A stretch of 64,000 nt of DNA, taken from assembly GCA_004380135.1 (NCBI GenBank), contig QXCR01000071.1, positions 89,400 to 153,399 on the forward strand, read 5' to 3'. The position numbers and the translations under genes were made by a program. Each line of letters starts with the position of its first letter. The first letter of the stretch is position 1. The DNA is from Stemphylium vesicarium (Eukaryota; Ascomycota; Dothideomycetes; Pleosporales; Pleosporaceae). A model generated the notes under the pieces. The model was given only the letters and a program-made list of their open reading frames with translations, was not told where the DNA came from and did no database searches. Shown piece by piece: positions 21,827 to 32,115 of this stretch.

Positions 21827-22377
21827 AACGATATCATCCGCGACCACATGTCAGCTTCACATTTGCACTCCCTCATGATTTACGAGTAGTTGTCAGCTTA
21901 GCGTAGGTGGTAGACATGGGATTGTAATCACGCTTTATGATAGCTTTGAGTTTACGGTGTTTGTTCTTTGAGGCGCATGGATACCCAAAGAGGCCCAGTC
22001 TTCGGTGTCCGTTTCATCGTCCCAAGCCTTACTATCGGCTTTCTCTCTGTATTCGATGTCTGCTTTGTTTGAAGCGGCGTGTGTAGGCAAATGATACTCT
22101 GTTGCTGCACTCTGGTTCGTTGATCCTTTTCGGGTGATGGTTTCTGTTCGGGTGTCCACAACAGGACATGGGGACGTGGGGCTCAAGGAAGTTTCTCTTC
22201 TCCGTGTATGCTCACGCATCTCACGACGCTGGTATTGAATTCGGTGGTCGAAGTCATGCGTAAGTCTACAAGGATGCAGCTGGGCACGAGGCTAGACAAT
22301 CTCCGGCGCTAGGATGTTAAGTCCATAGACTCGTCCCACTTCACGAACTTTGCGCGCACTCACATGAAGGCAACGAA
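21827..22377. other. Intergenic region snf4 - JmjC gene
   Basis: 551 bases. Apart from the antisense candidate ORF at 21935-22219, only 3' and promoter sequence is expected. Confidence 0.4.
21935..22219 (-). CDS. Candidate small hydrophilic protein (weak)
   Basis: 94 codons from an ATG, opposite to both neighbours. Not recognised. The composition is charged and Thr-rich, ending KAWDDETDTEDWASLGIH, which looks more protein-like than most antisense noise. The frame stays open upstream to about 22289, where TTGTAG could be a splice acceptor for a further exon overlapping the JmjC gene's first exon on the other strand. No domain, no paralogue seen here. It may be an untranslated chance frame. 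Confidence 0.25.
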   Translation of the reverse strand: MREHTRRRETSLSPTSPCPVVDTRTETITRKGSTNQSAATEYHLPTHAASNKADIEYREKADSKAWDDETDTEDWASLGIHAPQRTNTVNSKLS

Positions 22378-23620
22378 ATGGTCCGAGTCCAAGATGAAGT
22401 GATAGGCTTGAAGAGTGTCGAACAGGCCGATCTAAAGTATATGCATCAGTGAATCCTTCGCATGTTCATCTTCCTGACTTTTCCAGACCCGCACCAAAGG
22501 GACTCGAAGGCGACGAAACATTGCAAGATGCTGTAAGAGGTGCTGCCATTTCCCCCAAAACCTTGATGTTGATTTTTCGTCTCATTTTCCTTCCTCACAT
22601 CTCTTACTGTCCCTAGACCTGATAACATCCTACCACGACCTCAACCCCTCCTCCATCGACATTCTCCATGAAGAGCCCTCCCCACTACAATTCATGCGCC
22701 ATGTCGCGCGCAACCGGCCCTTCAAGATCATTAATGGCGCCTCGAGCTTCACCGCGCGCAAGAAATGGAACGCGTCCTACGTGAAAGAAGTAATGTACGG
22801 CCAAACCGTCAACGTAGCAGTAACGCCACACGGAAACGCCGATTCAGTCGTCAACCTCCCCTCTGGCGGTTCAATCTTCGTCAAGCCGCACGAAATGGAA
22901 GCCTCATTCTCCGACGTGTTGGATAAGATCCAGCAGCAAGAACAAGACAAAACCTATGCCGGCCCGACACACTACGCACAAACCCAAAACGACAATCTGC
23001 GCAACGAGTATGCCACGCTCTTCGCCGACGTACCAAAATCCATCCCGTTTGCACGCATAGCGCTAGAACAAGACCCGGACGCCATCAACTTTTGGCTCGG
23101 AAACTCTTTCTCCACCACTGCGCTGCACAAGGACAATTACGAAAATATCTACGTCCAGGTACTCGGGAAGAAGCATTTCGTACTCCTCCCGCCCGTCGAG
23201 GCGCCCTGCGTGAACGAAAAGTCCGTTTTAGCGGCTACGTATCAACCGAAAGAGAGCGCGGGGAGCGACGAGGCGGGAAAGAAGCAGGATATGGTTATAG
23301 CGATTGATGAGCCAGAGGAATACGTGCCGTTTGCAACATGGGATCCCGATGAAGCATCCGTCAACACAACGCCTTACTCACAGTATTCACAACCCCTACA
23401 TGTGACGCTGAACGAAGGCGATATGCTGTATCTCCCTGCACTATGGTATCACAAGGTGAGCCAGAGCTGCAATGAGGAAGGCATTTGTTGCGCTGTGAAT
23501 TACTGGTACGATCTCGATTTCACCGGCGGGTTTTGGAGCACGGCGGGCTTTGTTAGGAGCGCTGGATTGCTGTCTATGCAAGAAGAAAAGACGACGGAGG
23601 ATGGGAGTGAGAAGTTGTGA
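22378..23620 (+). CDS. JmjC-domain oxygenase, JMJD7-like
   Basis: Fe(II)/2-oxoglutarate oxygenase. In animals, JMJD7 is a lysyl hydroxylase of DRG GTPases; the fungal substrate is not established. Model: exons 22378-22436, 22487-22539 and 22617-23620, 371 aa. The last join gives the family-like ETLQDAVR/DLITSYHDLNPSSIDILHEEPSPLQFMR. The first exon rests only on phase and an acceptable ATG and is less certain. The double-stranded beta-helix is clear: INFWLGNSFSTTALHKDNYENIYVQ carries the H-x-D iron pair (about H208/D210), GKKHFVLLPP follows, and LPALWYHKVSQS gives the distal His (about 316). A terminal NYWYDLDFTG is also typical. Confidence 0.85.
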
Positions 23621-23754
23621 TTTGCTTGCGGTGAACAAAGGAAAAACTACGATTATGGGTATCTTTCTAGGATTCTATAGCAACGCAGTTCCAACGCCGT
23701 GGTAATGCTCTGAAAACGCTCACGTTTCGCTTCCCGTCTCTCTTTCGCTCTCTA

Positions 23755-25842
23755 TTAATGTTTAATCTTGACTTTGATGCTGACGCCCCGTGCGCTTTGC
23801 CATACACTGTCACTGACTTTTACAGGCAGCTTTCTCCCCTTGAGTCGTTGGTCAATTAACCAAAGTCCTACAACAAACTCATATCTGTTTAGCCTTCCAA
23901 TGGACCGCCCATCTACTAGATCCCACACTTCTTCTAACACGTGCGTGGGCAAGCGACTCCTTGTCCAGATTTCTCGCACGACAAGATTCAGGACATCGGC
24001 TGATGGATCGTCTTGTGGTGCACCAGGTGGGGATTGTATGTGAAGGCCCTTGTTTGCCGCCCACACGCCCTCGTAGCGTTTGCGCTCCCGCTCTGTGATT
24101 TGATCACGCCAGCGTTTCCGTGTACCCTCATGATGCTTATTTGGATGCTTTCGCCCCTTGATGCCCATGATTCGCGTGCCCTTCTTTTTGTACTTGTCGA
24201 CCTTGTCTTCATCGTCTGACGACGAAGGCTCCTTGCGCATTGTGGTCCGCAGCTTTCCTGTACTCTTGGGCGGTGACTGCTTCTGCGGCGAAGGGGATCG
24301 GTGGAAGGGCGAGTGGTGGTGATGATGCTGCTTGCGAGGCGGAAAGAGAGGCTCCACTGACATGGGACGGGGCGCTGGCGAGACGTTGCGAGAATGAGAT
24401 GCTAAGGCGGCGCCCATTATAGCGCTCGACAGAGACTCTCCAGTCATGTGCTGTGTGATCTGCTTAACCGATTCGCGCTGGTAGTTGTTGTGGTATACCG
24501 AAGGCGACGCCGTCCCTGTGCTTGAGGGTGGCCGACGGGTAGGTGAGAGACTCGGCATTGGCGATACCGAGCTTGGTTTTTGGCTCTCCGTGCGCGGTTG
24601 GATCTGTATAGGTGTCGTCGGCTGGAGCTTCTTGGAAGCTGGCGCCGGGTCCGTTTTCCGCGCAGTCGACCGACGAGGCGGAGGCACAGTAGGCTTGAGT
24701 CGCTCCTCATCCTCCTGCTCTTCCTTGGCAGACTTGAAAGAAGATGGTGTTGACGGTGGCCTAGACCTCTCTACCGATGCCGACCTTCTCCTCCTTTGTG
24801 CTTGCGCTGACCGTGTCGTGTCCTGCGATTTCGGGCGCGTCTGACGAGAACCTCTTTGCGATGGCGGCTTTGACGGCAGGGAGGTCGCTGTGTCGAGGGC
24901 TGCCAACTGCACCGGCTTTTGCTTAATCGGGGGTGACTTCAGGGGGTCCTTCTTGGGTGTATTGAAGTATGCTTCGTCATTGGCGCCGTCAGCGTATTGC
25001 GGAGGTAGCTGGATACGACGCTTTGGCTTCGGCTTGACTGGCGGCGGTGTATGTGTCCTCTTCCTCTGCAATGGCGCATCTTCTTCCGGTGCAGGTGGTA
25101 GTTTGAAGGCGCGCTGTGGCTTCGGGGATCGTACAGGAGGTGGGGAACTTCGAGTAATGTGCAAGGGTTCGGACGGTTGTTGGGTTGGGGTAGTCGGTCG
25201 ACCCTGTTCGAACATCTTCACCAGCGAGTTCGTCGGGGGGATAGGAGTGTCGTCGGTAGCCTTATGGGATAGTTCCGGTCGTTGAACGTTGCTGGCTATT
25301 GACTGCGATCCAAGACTATCCCTCCTTTTCCGGGGCTGCTGGCTGGACTTCTTAGGCTCAAGTCTGGCAAGCAGATTCCCCACACTGCCAGAGGGAGGCA
25401 GCACATCTTTCTCGTTTGCCCCTTGGTCGTCCATGGTGGGCGCGGGCTGGAGTTTTGGCTGGGTTATCGGCTTGGGCGTTGGCCTGAGAGGGCTGTGTCG
25501 CGCAGCCGCCAGCCGTGCTGCGATATTCGATGGGGACGGTGCGCGGTCGGCGTGATCGTCAGGCACGCTCAGCGACGCGGTGCTGTTTGTCTTGGAGAGG
25601 TCCGGCCTGCTGACACCTACGGAACTGCCGGTATGATCTCTCCGCAGGGGTGCCGGGCTGCCTGTTCCGACTCTCGTGGCTGCCAACAAGGCTCCATTCT
25701 CTCCTCCAGTATACGTGTTGTTTGCGGGTTTCGGCTTCGCGGCGGGTTTGGCAAAGGCTCTCGAGGCGCCCTGCAGTGCAGCGTTGCGGGCGCTGTCTCC
25801 GGCCGACTGCGGGACCCGGCCCTGATTGCGTGCTGAGCTCAT
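23755..25842 (-). CDS. irs4: Irs4-family EH-domain protein (increased rDNA silencing 4)
   Basis: Single exon, 695 aa. Irs4/Tax4 proteins regulate phosphoinositide levels by stimulating the Inp51 5-phosphatase and affect cell-wall signalling, rDNA silencing and autophagy in yeast. Most of the protein is disordered and very rich in Pro, Ser, Lys and Arg, with repeated polyproline patches. Family blocks appear in the last third: NYQRESVKQITQHMTGESLSSAI, then KKKGTRIMGIKGRKHPNKHHEGTRKRWRDQIT. The C-terminal about 100 residues form the EH domain: ERKRYEGVWAANKG, VVREIWTRSRLPTHVLEEVWDLVD and LNRYEFVVGLWLIDQRLKGRKLP. Transcribed divergently from lig4, 352 bases away. Confidence 0.9.
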   Translation of the reverse strand: MSSARNQGRVPQSAGDSARNAALQGASRAFAKPAAKPKPANNTYTGGENGALLAATRVGTGSPAPLRRDHTGSSVGVSRPDLSKTNSTASLSVPDDHADRAPSPSNIAARLAAARHSPLRPTPKPITQPKLQPAPTMDDQGANEKDVLPPSGSVGNLLARLEPKKSSQQPRKRRDSLGSQSIASNVQRPELSHKATDDTPIPPTNSLVKMFEQGRPTTPTQQPSEPLHITRSSPPPVRSPKPQRAFKLPPAPEEDAPLQRKRTHTPPPVKPKPKRRIQLPPQYADGANDEAYFNTPKKDPLKSPPIKQKPVQLAALDTATSLPSKPPSQRGSRQTRPKSQDTTRSAQAQRRRRSASVERSRPPSTPSSFKSAKEEQEDEERLKPTVPPPRRSTARKTDPAPASKKLQPTTPIQIQPRTESQKPSSVSPMPSLSPTRRPPSSTGTASPSVYHNNYQRESVKQITQHMTGESLSSAIMGAALASHSRNVSPAPRPMSVEPLFPPRKQHHHHHSPFHRSPSPQKQSPPKSTGKLRTTMRKEPSSSDDEDKVDKYKKKGTRIMGIKGRKHPNKHHEGTRKRWRDQITERERKRYEGVWAANKGLHIQSPPGAPQDDPSADVLNLVVREIWTRSRLPTHVLEEVWDLVDGRSIGRLNRYEFVVGLWLIDQRLKGRKLPVKVSDSVWQSARGVSIKVKIKH

Positions 25843-26194
25843 TTGTGCTCCATCGGGTTGGTAGGCAGTGATGACGTATGCAAGGGGTCCGATGCAGGTA
25901 CTGTATGCAAAGTATCGCTACGCAGCATAGAAAAAGGAAGCAAAAGAAGGACTGCGCTGAAAACGAGAGGTGGAGTCGTAATTCCAATGTTCCAAGATTA
26001 GCATTGTAAGCCTCGTGAACAACCCGGTGTATCCACAGCGCATGGGGATGTTTCGAGTAGTGTGCTAACCGCTTCTAGGTCCAAGAGCCACGTGAGCGCG
26101 CGTGGCGCTAAACGCGACATTCCAGGCACCAACGTTCGCCTTTCAAATACACCCTTCAACCCATGGAGTGTTTTCCCTCCTCAATGTACTTAAG
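25843..26194. promoter_or_regulatory. Divergent promoter irs4 / lig4
   Basis: 352 bases between start codons. The lig4 frame stays open into it without an ATG, so it is treated as leader/promoter. Confidence 0.5.
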
Positions 26195-29176
26195 ATGGGC
26201 GACGACACTCCCATGCCGGACGCCGACGCGGCCAGGGAGAATACTCTCATGTACGGCCACGATGATCAGCTCGACGAGAAGTACCCTACGCGGCCGTTGA
26301 ACTTACACAAGACACTGCCCTTCCATACGCTATTCACGGACCTCTTCAATCCACTCATGGAAACGCAGAAGAGGAAGCAACCGGTTGGTGCCCGTCGGAA
26401 GGCTGGACCCCACGGCCACTCCAACCTGTCGCCTCACGAAGCCAAGCGAAACATCGTCGAGCGCTACATCGCGAACTGGCGAAAGCAAGTCGGAAACGAC
26501 TTTTACCCTGCAATGCGTCTAATCATCCCCGAGAAGGATCGAGACCGGGCCATGTACGGCCTCAAAGAAAAGGCAATCGCAAAGGTCTTGATCAAGCTCA
26601 CCAGAATCGGCAAGGATTCAGATGACGCCAAGCACATGCTCAACTGGAAACTGCCTGGACAGTTGCAAAAGGCGTCAGCTTCAACGGCTGGTGATTTTGC
26701 TGGACGCTGCTACGAGATTCTGTCATCGCGACAGCTCAAGACTGAGTACAGCGACATGAGCATCGCTGAAGTAAATAACGCTCTCGACAAACTGTCGCAA
26801 GTCGGTGCCGAAGAGGAGCAGATTAAGATATTCCAGAGATTCTATCGGAGAATGAACGCCGAGGAGATGACATGGCTCATCCGTATGATTCTTCGCCAGA
26901 TGAAGATTGGTGCGACAGAGAAGACCCTTTTGGACATTTGGCACCCGGATGCGGAAACCCTTTTCAACGTCTCATCGAACCTCCGACGAGTATGTTGGGA
27001 GCTGTTCGATCACGAAATCCGCTTGGAAGGCGATAACACTGGCCTTAGCTTGATGCAGTGCTTCCAACCACAGCTTGCCCAGTTCCAGGACAAGGTGGGC
27101 TCTTTCGAAAAGCTAGTCACCAGGTTCCAAGGAACTTCAGAAGACGATACTTTCTGGATTGAAGAGAAACTCGACGGTGAACGCATGCAGCTGCACATGG
27201 TGGAGGACCCCGATGCGCCTGGTGGAAAGCTTTTCGGCTTCTGGTCACGAAAGGCGAAAGACTATGCCTATCTCTACGGTAGACACTTTCACGGCGAAGA
27301 AGCTGGCGCACTCACGCGCTTCATCACCGATGCCTTTGGAAAGAATGTGAGGAATATCATACTTGACGGTGAGATGATCACCTGGGATATGGAGACGGAT
27401 CACATAGTTGGCTTTGGCACGCTCAAGACCGCAGCCATATCGGAAAAGGAGAACAAGACCAACAAGGAGACTGGTCAACGGCCGCTATTCCGGGTGTTCG
27501 ACTGCGTCTATCTCAATGATAAGCTGCTCACCCAGTATACCCTACGCGACCGCCGTCGCGCGCTCGAGAGTGCCGTCAAAGGCACGCACCGCCGACTGGA
27601 AATTCATCCGTACATTGAAGCCCGCTCTCACACCGAGATCGAGCCAGCGCTACGGAAAGTGGTTGCGGAATCTTCGGAGGGCCTAGTGCTGAAGAACCCA
27701 CGTTCCATGTACTGCTTAAACCAACGCAACAATGACTGGATGAAAGTGAAACCGGAGTACATGTCGGAGTTTGGCGAGTCGCTTGATTGTGTTGTTGTCG
27801 GCGGCTACTATGGTTCTGGTCATCGCGGTGGCGCTCATTCTTCTTTCCTCTGCGCATTGCTGACGAACAAGGACGCGAAGCCGGGCGATCCCAAATATGA
27901 GCATTGCTGGTCTTTTTTCAAGGTCGGTGGTGGGCTCAGTCGTGATGACTACGCTGCTTTGCGAGGGCGAACAGAAGGCAAGTGGCATGACTGGAACCCT
28001 CGACGGCCACCACCATTTATCGAGCTAGGCGGCCATGAACAGAATCGCCAACACGAACGGCCAGACCAATGGATCAGGCCGAGTGATTCTGTCGTGCTGG
28101 AGTGCAAAGCTGCAAGTGTGGAAGGCAGCGACAAGTTTCGCTTTACATGGACGCTCCGCTTTCCGCGTTTCAAGATGCTCCGGACAGACAAGCGTTGGGA
28201 CCAGGCGCTCTCCGTACAAGAGTTCCTGGAAGTTAAAACCAAAGCCGAGGTTGAGAAGTCGGAGAAAGAAAAAGAGTTCAAGATTGAACAGTCGCGCCGA
28301 AAGAAAGCACGCACGACAAAGAAGCCGCTCACCGTGGCTGGCAACGATACCATAGCGACTCCGTATGCCGGCCCAGAGTCAAAGGTCTTCGATGGGCTCA
28401 GCTTCTACGTAATGACCGAGCAAATGCATCCAACGAAACAGTCAAAAGCGGACCTTGAGGCGCTCATCAAAGCCAACGGTGGCAAGATTGTCCAACGCGA
28501 CTCGACGGACAAGGATCTCATCCTTGTTGCCGACAAGCGGTTGATCAAAGTTGCCTCTCTGGAAAAGCGTGCTACAAACAATATCGTGAAGCCGATGTGG
28601 ATTCAAGATTGCATTAAGCAAAACGTGCAAGATGCCGGCGCAATGCCATATCTACTCCCTTTCGAGCCGAACAGACATATGTTCTATCTTCGCGACGAGG
28701 ATCAGCTTGACTTTGAAAGCAACGTAGACGACAACGGCGACTCGTATGCACGCGACATTGCAGATGTGGAACAGATGAGGATGTTGCTGAAGGGCATGAC
28801 GAAACTAGAAGATCGCGCGACCTATAAGCGAGACGAGTTTTTGGAGCAGCTGGAGGAGCATGGCCATTCTCTGAAGCATCTCAAAACGCACATGTTTGGT
28901 GCCGTGAAAGCGGCGTTCCATAATGATGGAGATGATAAAGCGTGGGTATTGAGAGCGCAGCTGGCGAAGAATTATATCCGCTTTGGCGACGGGCTGATTG
29001 CGGACAATGAAGAGGAAGACGGTGTTACGCATATCATCGTACCAGAAGCAAAGGCTTCATCGAAACGAGCGAATCTGAGGATTAGTGGACTCGCTCGAAC
29101 AGTTGGTCTGGGTTGGGTGGAGAAGTGCTGGGAAGAAGGTACACGGCTGGATGAAGAGAGATTCCAATGGGGTTAA
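26195..29176 (+). CDS. lig4: DNA ligase IV (non-homologous end joining)
   Basis: ATP-dependent ligase that seals double-strand breaks with Xrcc4/Lif1. Intron-free, 993 aa. The N-terminal DNA-binding domain is present (PLNLHKTLPFHTLFTDLFNPL). The adenylation motif EEKLDGERMQLH, with the active Lys near residue 325, is followed by FWSRKAKDYAYLYG, LDGEMITWD, VFDCVYLND, SSEGLVLKN and WMKVKPEY. The OB fold has VGGGLSRDDY and a terminal TLRFPRFKMLRTDKRWD. Two BRCT domains follow: one from about residue 730 (GLSFYVMTEQM to PMWIQDCI), one at the end (HMFGAVKAAFH to GLGWVEKCWEEG). Start is the first ATG in the frame; upstream codons lack one. Confidence 0.96.
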   Translation: MGDDTPMPDADAARENTLMYGHDDQLDEKYPTRPLNLHKTLPFHTLFTDLFNPLMETQKRKQPVGARRKAGPHGHSNLSPHEAKRNIVERYIANWRKQVGNDFYPAMRLIIPEKDRDRAMYGLKEKAIAKVLIKLTRIGKDSDDAKHMLNWKLPGQLQKASASTAGDFAGRCYEILSSRQLKTEYSDMSIAEVNNALDKLSQVGAEEEQIKIFQRFYRRMNAEEMTWLIRMILRQMKIGATEKTLLDIWHPDAETLFNVSSNLRRVCWELFDHEIRLEGDNTGLSLMQCFQPQLAQFQDKVGSFEKLVTRFQGTSEDDTFWIEEKLDGERMQLHMVEDPDAPGGKLFGFWSRKAKDYAYLYGRHFHGEEAGALTRFITDAFGKNVRNIILDGEMITWDMETDHIVGFGTLKTAAISEKENKTNKETGQRPLFRVFDCVYLNDKLLTQYTLRDRRRALESAVKGTHRRLEIHPYIEARSHTEIEPALRKVVAESSEGLVLKNPRSMYCLNQRNNDWMKVKPEYMSEFGESLDCVVVGGYYGSGHRGGAHSSFLCALLTNKDAKPGDPKYEHCWSFFKVGGGLSRDDYAALRGRTEGKWHDWNPRRPPPFIELGGHEQNRQHERPDQWIRPSDSVVLECKAASVEGSDKFRFTWTLRFPRFKMLRTDKRWDQALSVQEFLEVKTKAEVEKSEKEKEFKIEQSRRKKARTTKKPLTVAGNDTIATPYAGPESKVFDGLSFYVMTEQMHPTKQSKADLEALIKANGGKIVQRDSTDKDLILVADKRLIKVASLEKRATNNIVKPMWIQDCIKQNVQDAGAMPYLLPFEPNRHMFYLRDEDQLDFESNVDDNGDSYARDIADVEQMRMLLKGMTKLEDRATYKRDEFLEQLEEHGHSLKHLKTHMFGAVKAAFHNDGDDKAWVLRAQLAKNYIRFGDGLIADNEEEDGVTHIIVPEAKASSKRANLRISGLARTVGLGWVEKCWEEGTRLDEERFQWG

Positions 29177-29273
29177 CGATACACTGCTGTTTCCAATGCT
29201 CGGACTTTTAGTATGAATAATGTCGATAATGATATCACGAATTGCTTGAAGTAAACTCAATCGTTGTGTTCAC

Positions 29274-30723
29274 TCAAAACGTGCTTCCTCTTGTCAACCT
29301 TCTTTTCCAACTCTTCCCTGCCAGATCCTCTCCAGCATCCACGCGCCTAATCTTAAGTTCCGACTTCGGCACCACCAACGCGCTCCCACTCTGCCTCAAA
29401 CGCTTCTTCAACTCGCCTTCCTCTAGATACTCGGCCTCGGCACCAAGCTCTTCCCTAATAGCAGCCGAATAGTCCATGATGCTGCGGAGGAGCCCAGGTC
29501 TCCGCCCACTCCTGTACATCCTCGACCCTCTTCGCGTATCCAGCCACATACCCGCCATGATACATGTCCAGAGGAAATTGAAGATAGAAACCATGAAGAG
29601 GAAGATATAGGAGAAGCCCCATTGGTAGGTGTCGCTAGGCTTGCAGGAGCCATGCTCAAGTAAGTATGAGCTATTGTAAAAGTCCGTCGAGCGGTCTTCG
29701 AAAGCAAAGGCAAATTGATTGCTCGTCTCTGGTGGAGGTATTAGATCACTTGACTGTTGTTTGAAGGTTGTGATGTTTAGGCTAGGGGCGTCAAGCCTCC
29801 TTGTCTCCGGTGAATCTTCGGCCAGGAATTCAGAGGGCATGCTGATTCCGCTCAGCTCCGCGAAACCAAATCCTTCCGTTATCGGTCCCAGTGTTCCGTC
29901 CGTACGTCCCTCGAACTGTTGGCCATATATACAGGGTCAGCTGGCAACTAACATATCCTGTATGCGACGTACATAGGTGGACAGAATTCTTGAGGAACGA
30001 GTCGTCCTCCGTGACAACCAAGGGCGCATCAAGGCCCAATCTATCTGCGTCGTGAATGATATACCTGACCACTCTGATTTTACTCCACTCAATAAGATTA
30101 CGCTCATAGTTCTCAATATACGGCTCGTACGTCGTGATGTAACCCGTCATAGCCGCCATCAAAGTAGGAAACGCCAGAACGTAAAAGGTAGAGAGCAACA
30201 TGGAAAGAACAGCAAGCCAACGAAAAAGCCGCTTCCATGATAATTCCCCGAAGGCCAAGAATTCTTTGCCCAGTACGCCCAGCGTGCTCATGGTAATTGT
30301 TTCAAACGCAACGGCGGCATACAACTTGTACGATGTGAGATGCATCTCCATGTGATACACCAGCCACTCATTAAAGACGCGGTAGTTTACCCAGGCAAGC
30401 AAGAGCTGTCCGCCTCGCCCAATGATCAGGTCCCAAGCAACGTCAATGACTTTTACCTGGGTGAAGGTAAAGGCCCCGAAACTGAGGTTGGGTGTGAAGA
30501 AGTAGGAGGAATCCATTATGCGCCAGGTTGCACCCGGCGCTTCTTTCCACAGGCCGTTGGGATAGCAGTCTCGGCCCATGATGTAGCTTTGCGATGCGGT
30601 TTCTGCTGCTGCTGCGAGGGTGGTGATGATGGCGAGCGCGAGAGGTAGGCAGAGGATTATGAGAGTAACTTTCCACGGAAAGGGTGCGCATTTTGCTTCA
30701 AAGGTGGTTTTTCGAGACTTCAT
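29274..30723 (-). CDS. Multi-pass membrane protein of unknown function
   Basis: Not recognised as a named family. Model: exons 30723-29953 and 29915-29274, 470 aa. The intron is short (37 nt) with a GTTAGT donor and a CTGAC branch point. It is the join whose phase fits; a stronger-looking GTACGT donor nearby puts exon 2 out of frame. Predicted helices: WKVTLIILCLPLALAIITTLA near the start, a segment near LLLAWVNYRVFN, one around KLYAAVAFETITMSTLGVL, WLAVLSMLLSTFYVLAFPTLMAA, and one near the end (YIFLFMVSIFNFLWTCIMAGMW). N-x-T/S sites lie between helices. The C-terminal 100 residues are charged and cytosolic in appearance. Confidence 0.7.
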
Positions 30724-31521
30724 CTTCGACTTGGATTCTTCGCCGTTGCGGTGCGCATCTCGGCCAGCTTCACGCAGCGTTTTCCAGTTCGAAGTGCCAT
30801 GCAATCAGGCGTCCAGGATCGCCGTGGAACTTGGAGTTGCCGCAAGCCAAGCAAGGCGCAGCCCTCAAGCATCGCATAGGATAGCGCCATGAATGCCGGG
30901 ATACGATGTGTGAGATAATAGGTACGCCATCCTTGTAGCAAGGCCGACGACGTTAGTAGAACTTGACCACGAGGAAACCTGTATGCGACAGAGTCTCGTG
31001 TAACATCGGAATCAATCTTGATCGTCTCGTGGAAAGGGTTCCATATGGGAGATTGGACGTACCCAAACCAAGTTCGCGCGTCGTCGCGCCAAACTGATGG
31101 GGCTAGACAAAACCGCGCTTGAGAGGGAGTCCATCGTCCAACCCTCACAATCCATCTATCGCACAGCAGAAATCATTTACCTAACCTTTGATACTAATTC
31201 AGCTTATCTCGGAGCGACGATGGAATGGGGAGTCGCAATTCTCTCCAGGCGAGTTAATCTATGCTAGCGCCACACCCCCGCTCCCAAGCAGGGCAGGTAA
31301 CGAGGGCGCAAGCACAACCGGTATTATCTGTATGTTGTTTCAGAAGCTGATTCGTCGGAAAAGACGGATTCAGCGGTGCTTGGGCGCGCAGGTACATTGC
31401 ATGTGCGCAGTCGCAATAAGTTTGATTGATATATCCTTCATCCTCAGCTCCATGACATTGAAGAACCAGCTTGACCACTGTTAAATCGCAATCGCCTCCA
31501 CAAAGCCACATCGTGATAACA
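30724..31521. other. Divergent intergenic region
   Basis: 798 bases between the membrane-protein gene and the next + strand gene. A 142-codon minus-strand frame at 30720-31148 has no ATG at its start and resembles nothing known; not accepted as a gene. Confidence 0.35.
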
Positions 31522-32115
31522 ATGCCAGCACTCTGGAACACGCGAACCGCGCTTCTAACCGGGCTGATTGTAACCCTCCTCAGCGGCTTCTACATCTACC
31601 AGTCCCCGCTTCCCCTGAACTTCAGCATACCGCAAACAACCACCAGCAACAGTGTGCCCGGGTTAAACATGTCGCTCAGCCAAATATCTTTCGACCCACC
31701 TACCCTCCTTGTTACACTGGAGAATAACCACCCAGATACGACTTACACGATACTGAAATGGGACACACCAGTCGACCCCTCCGCGCTCAACACAGGTGTC
31801 TTCAGCATCGTTGATCAGAGCAGCAATAAAGAAGTCGAACAAATTATCCTGCATGTAAACCGGAAGATGCCACCCCCTCCAAATCAATTGGTGACGCTGG
31901 TACCGGGCACGCGGGAAGAGGTTGAAGTGGTGTTTGACAAGGCGTGGATGCCGAAGCACAGGTCCACGTATAACATTAGTGCAAAAGGCATGTTCAGGGG
32001 CGTTTGGACAAAATCAGGGGACAGGGTGACGAGGAAAGAGTTGTATGGTTACTCTGAGAGCCCGTTTGCGGGAAGGAGGTTTGTGACGAATGAGGTTGTT
32101 GTGGAAGTTCGTTGA
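31522..32115 (+). CDS. Membrane-anchored orphan with deuterolysin-propeptide-like domain
   Basis: 197 aa, one exon. An N-terminal hydrophobic helix (ALLTGLIVTLLSGFYIY, residues about 9-25) acts as signal anchor or signal peptide, with potential N-glycosylation sites after it. The remaining about 150 residues look like a beta-sandwich: LLVTLENNHPDTTYTILKWDTP, GVFSIVDQSSNKEV, PPPPNQLVTLVPG, YNISAKGMFRGVW. This pattern resembles the N-terminal pro-domain of fungal M35 deuterolysins, but no HExxH zinc motif or catalytic domain follows. Similarity is judged by eye only. It could be a free-standing inhibitor or carbohydrate-surface protein; no function is assigned. Confidence 0.7.
   Translation: MPALWNTRTALLTGLIVTLLSGFYIYQSPLPLNFSIPQTTTSNSVPGLNMSLSQISFDPPTLLVTLENNHPDTTYTILKWDTPVDPSALNTGVFSIVDQSSNKEVEQIILHVNRKMPPPPNQLVTLVPGTREEVEVVFDKAWMPKHRSTYNISAKGMFRGVWTKSGDRVTRKELYGYSESPFAGRRFVTNEVVVEVR

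Noticed and set aside
26102..26194. N-terminal extension of DNA ligase IV in the open frame
   Set aside because: Begins with GTG and has no ATG; the first ATG is at 26195 and fits the family start.
30720..31148. 142-codon minus-strand ORF upstream of the membrane-protein gene
   Set aside because: Opens with GTG, has no ATG near its start, no recognisable motif, and the downstream gene has its own good ATG.
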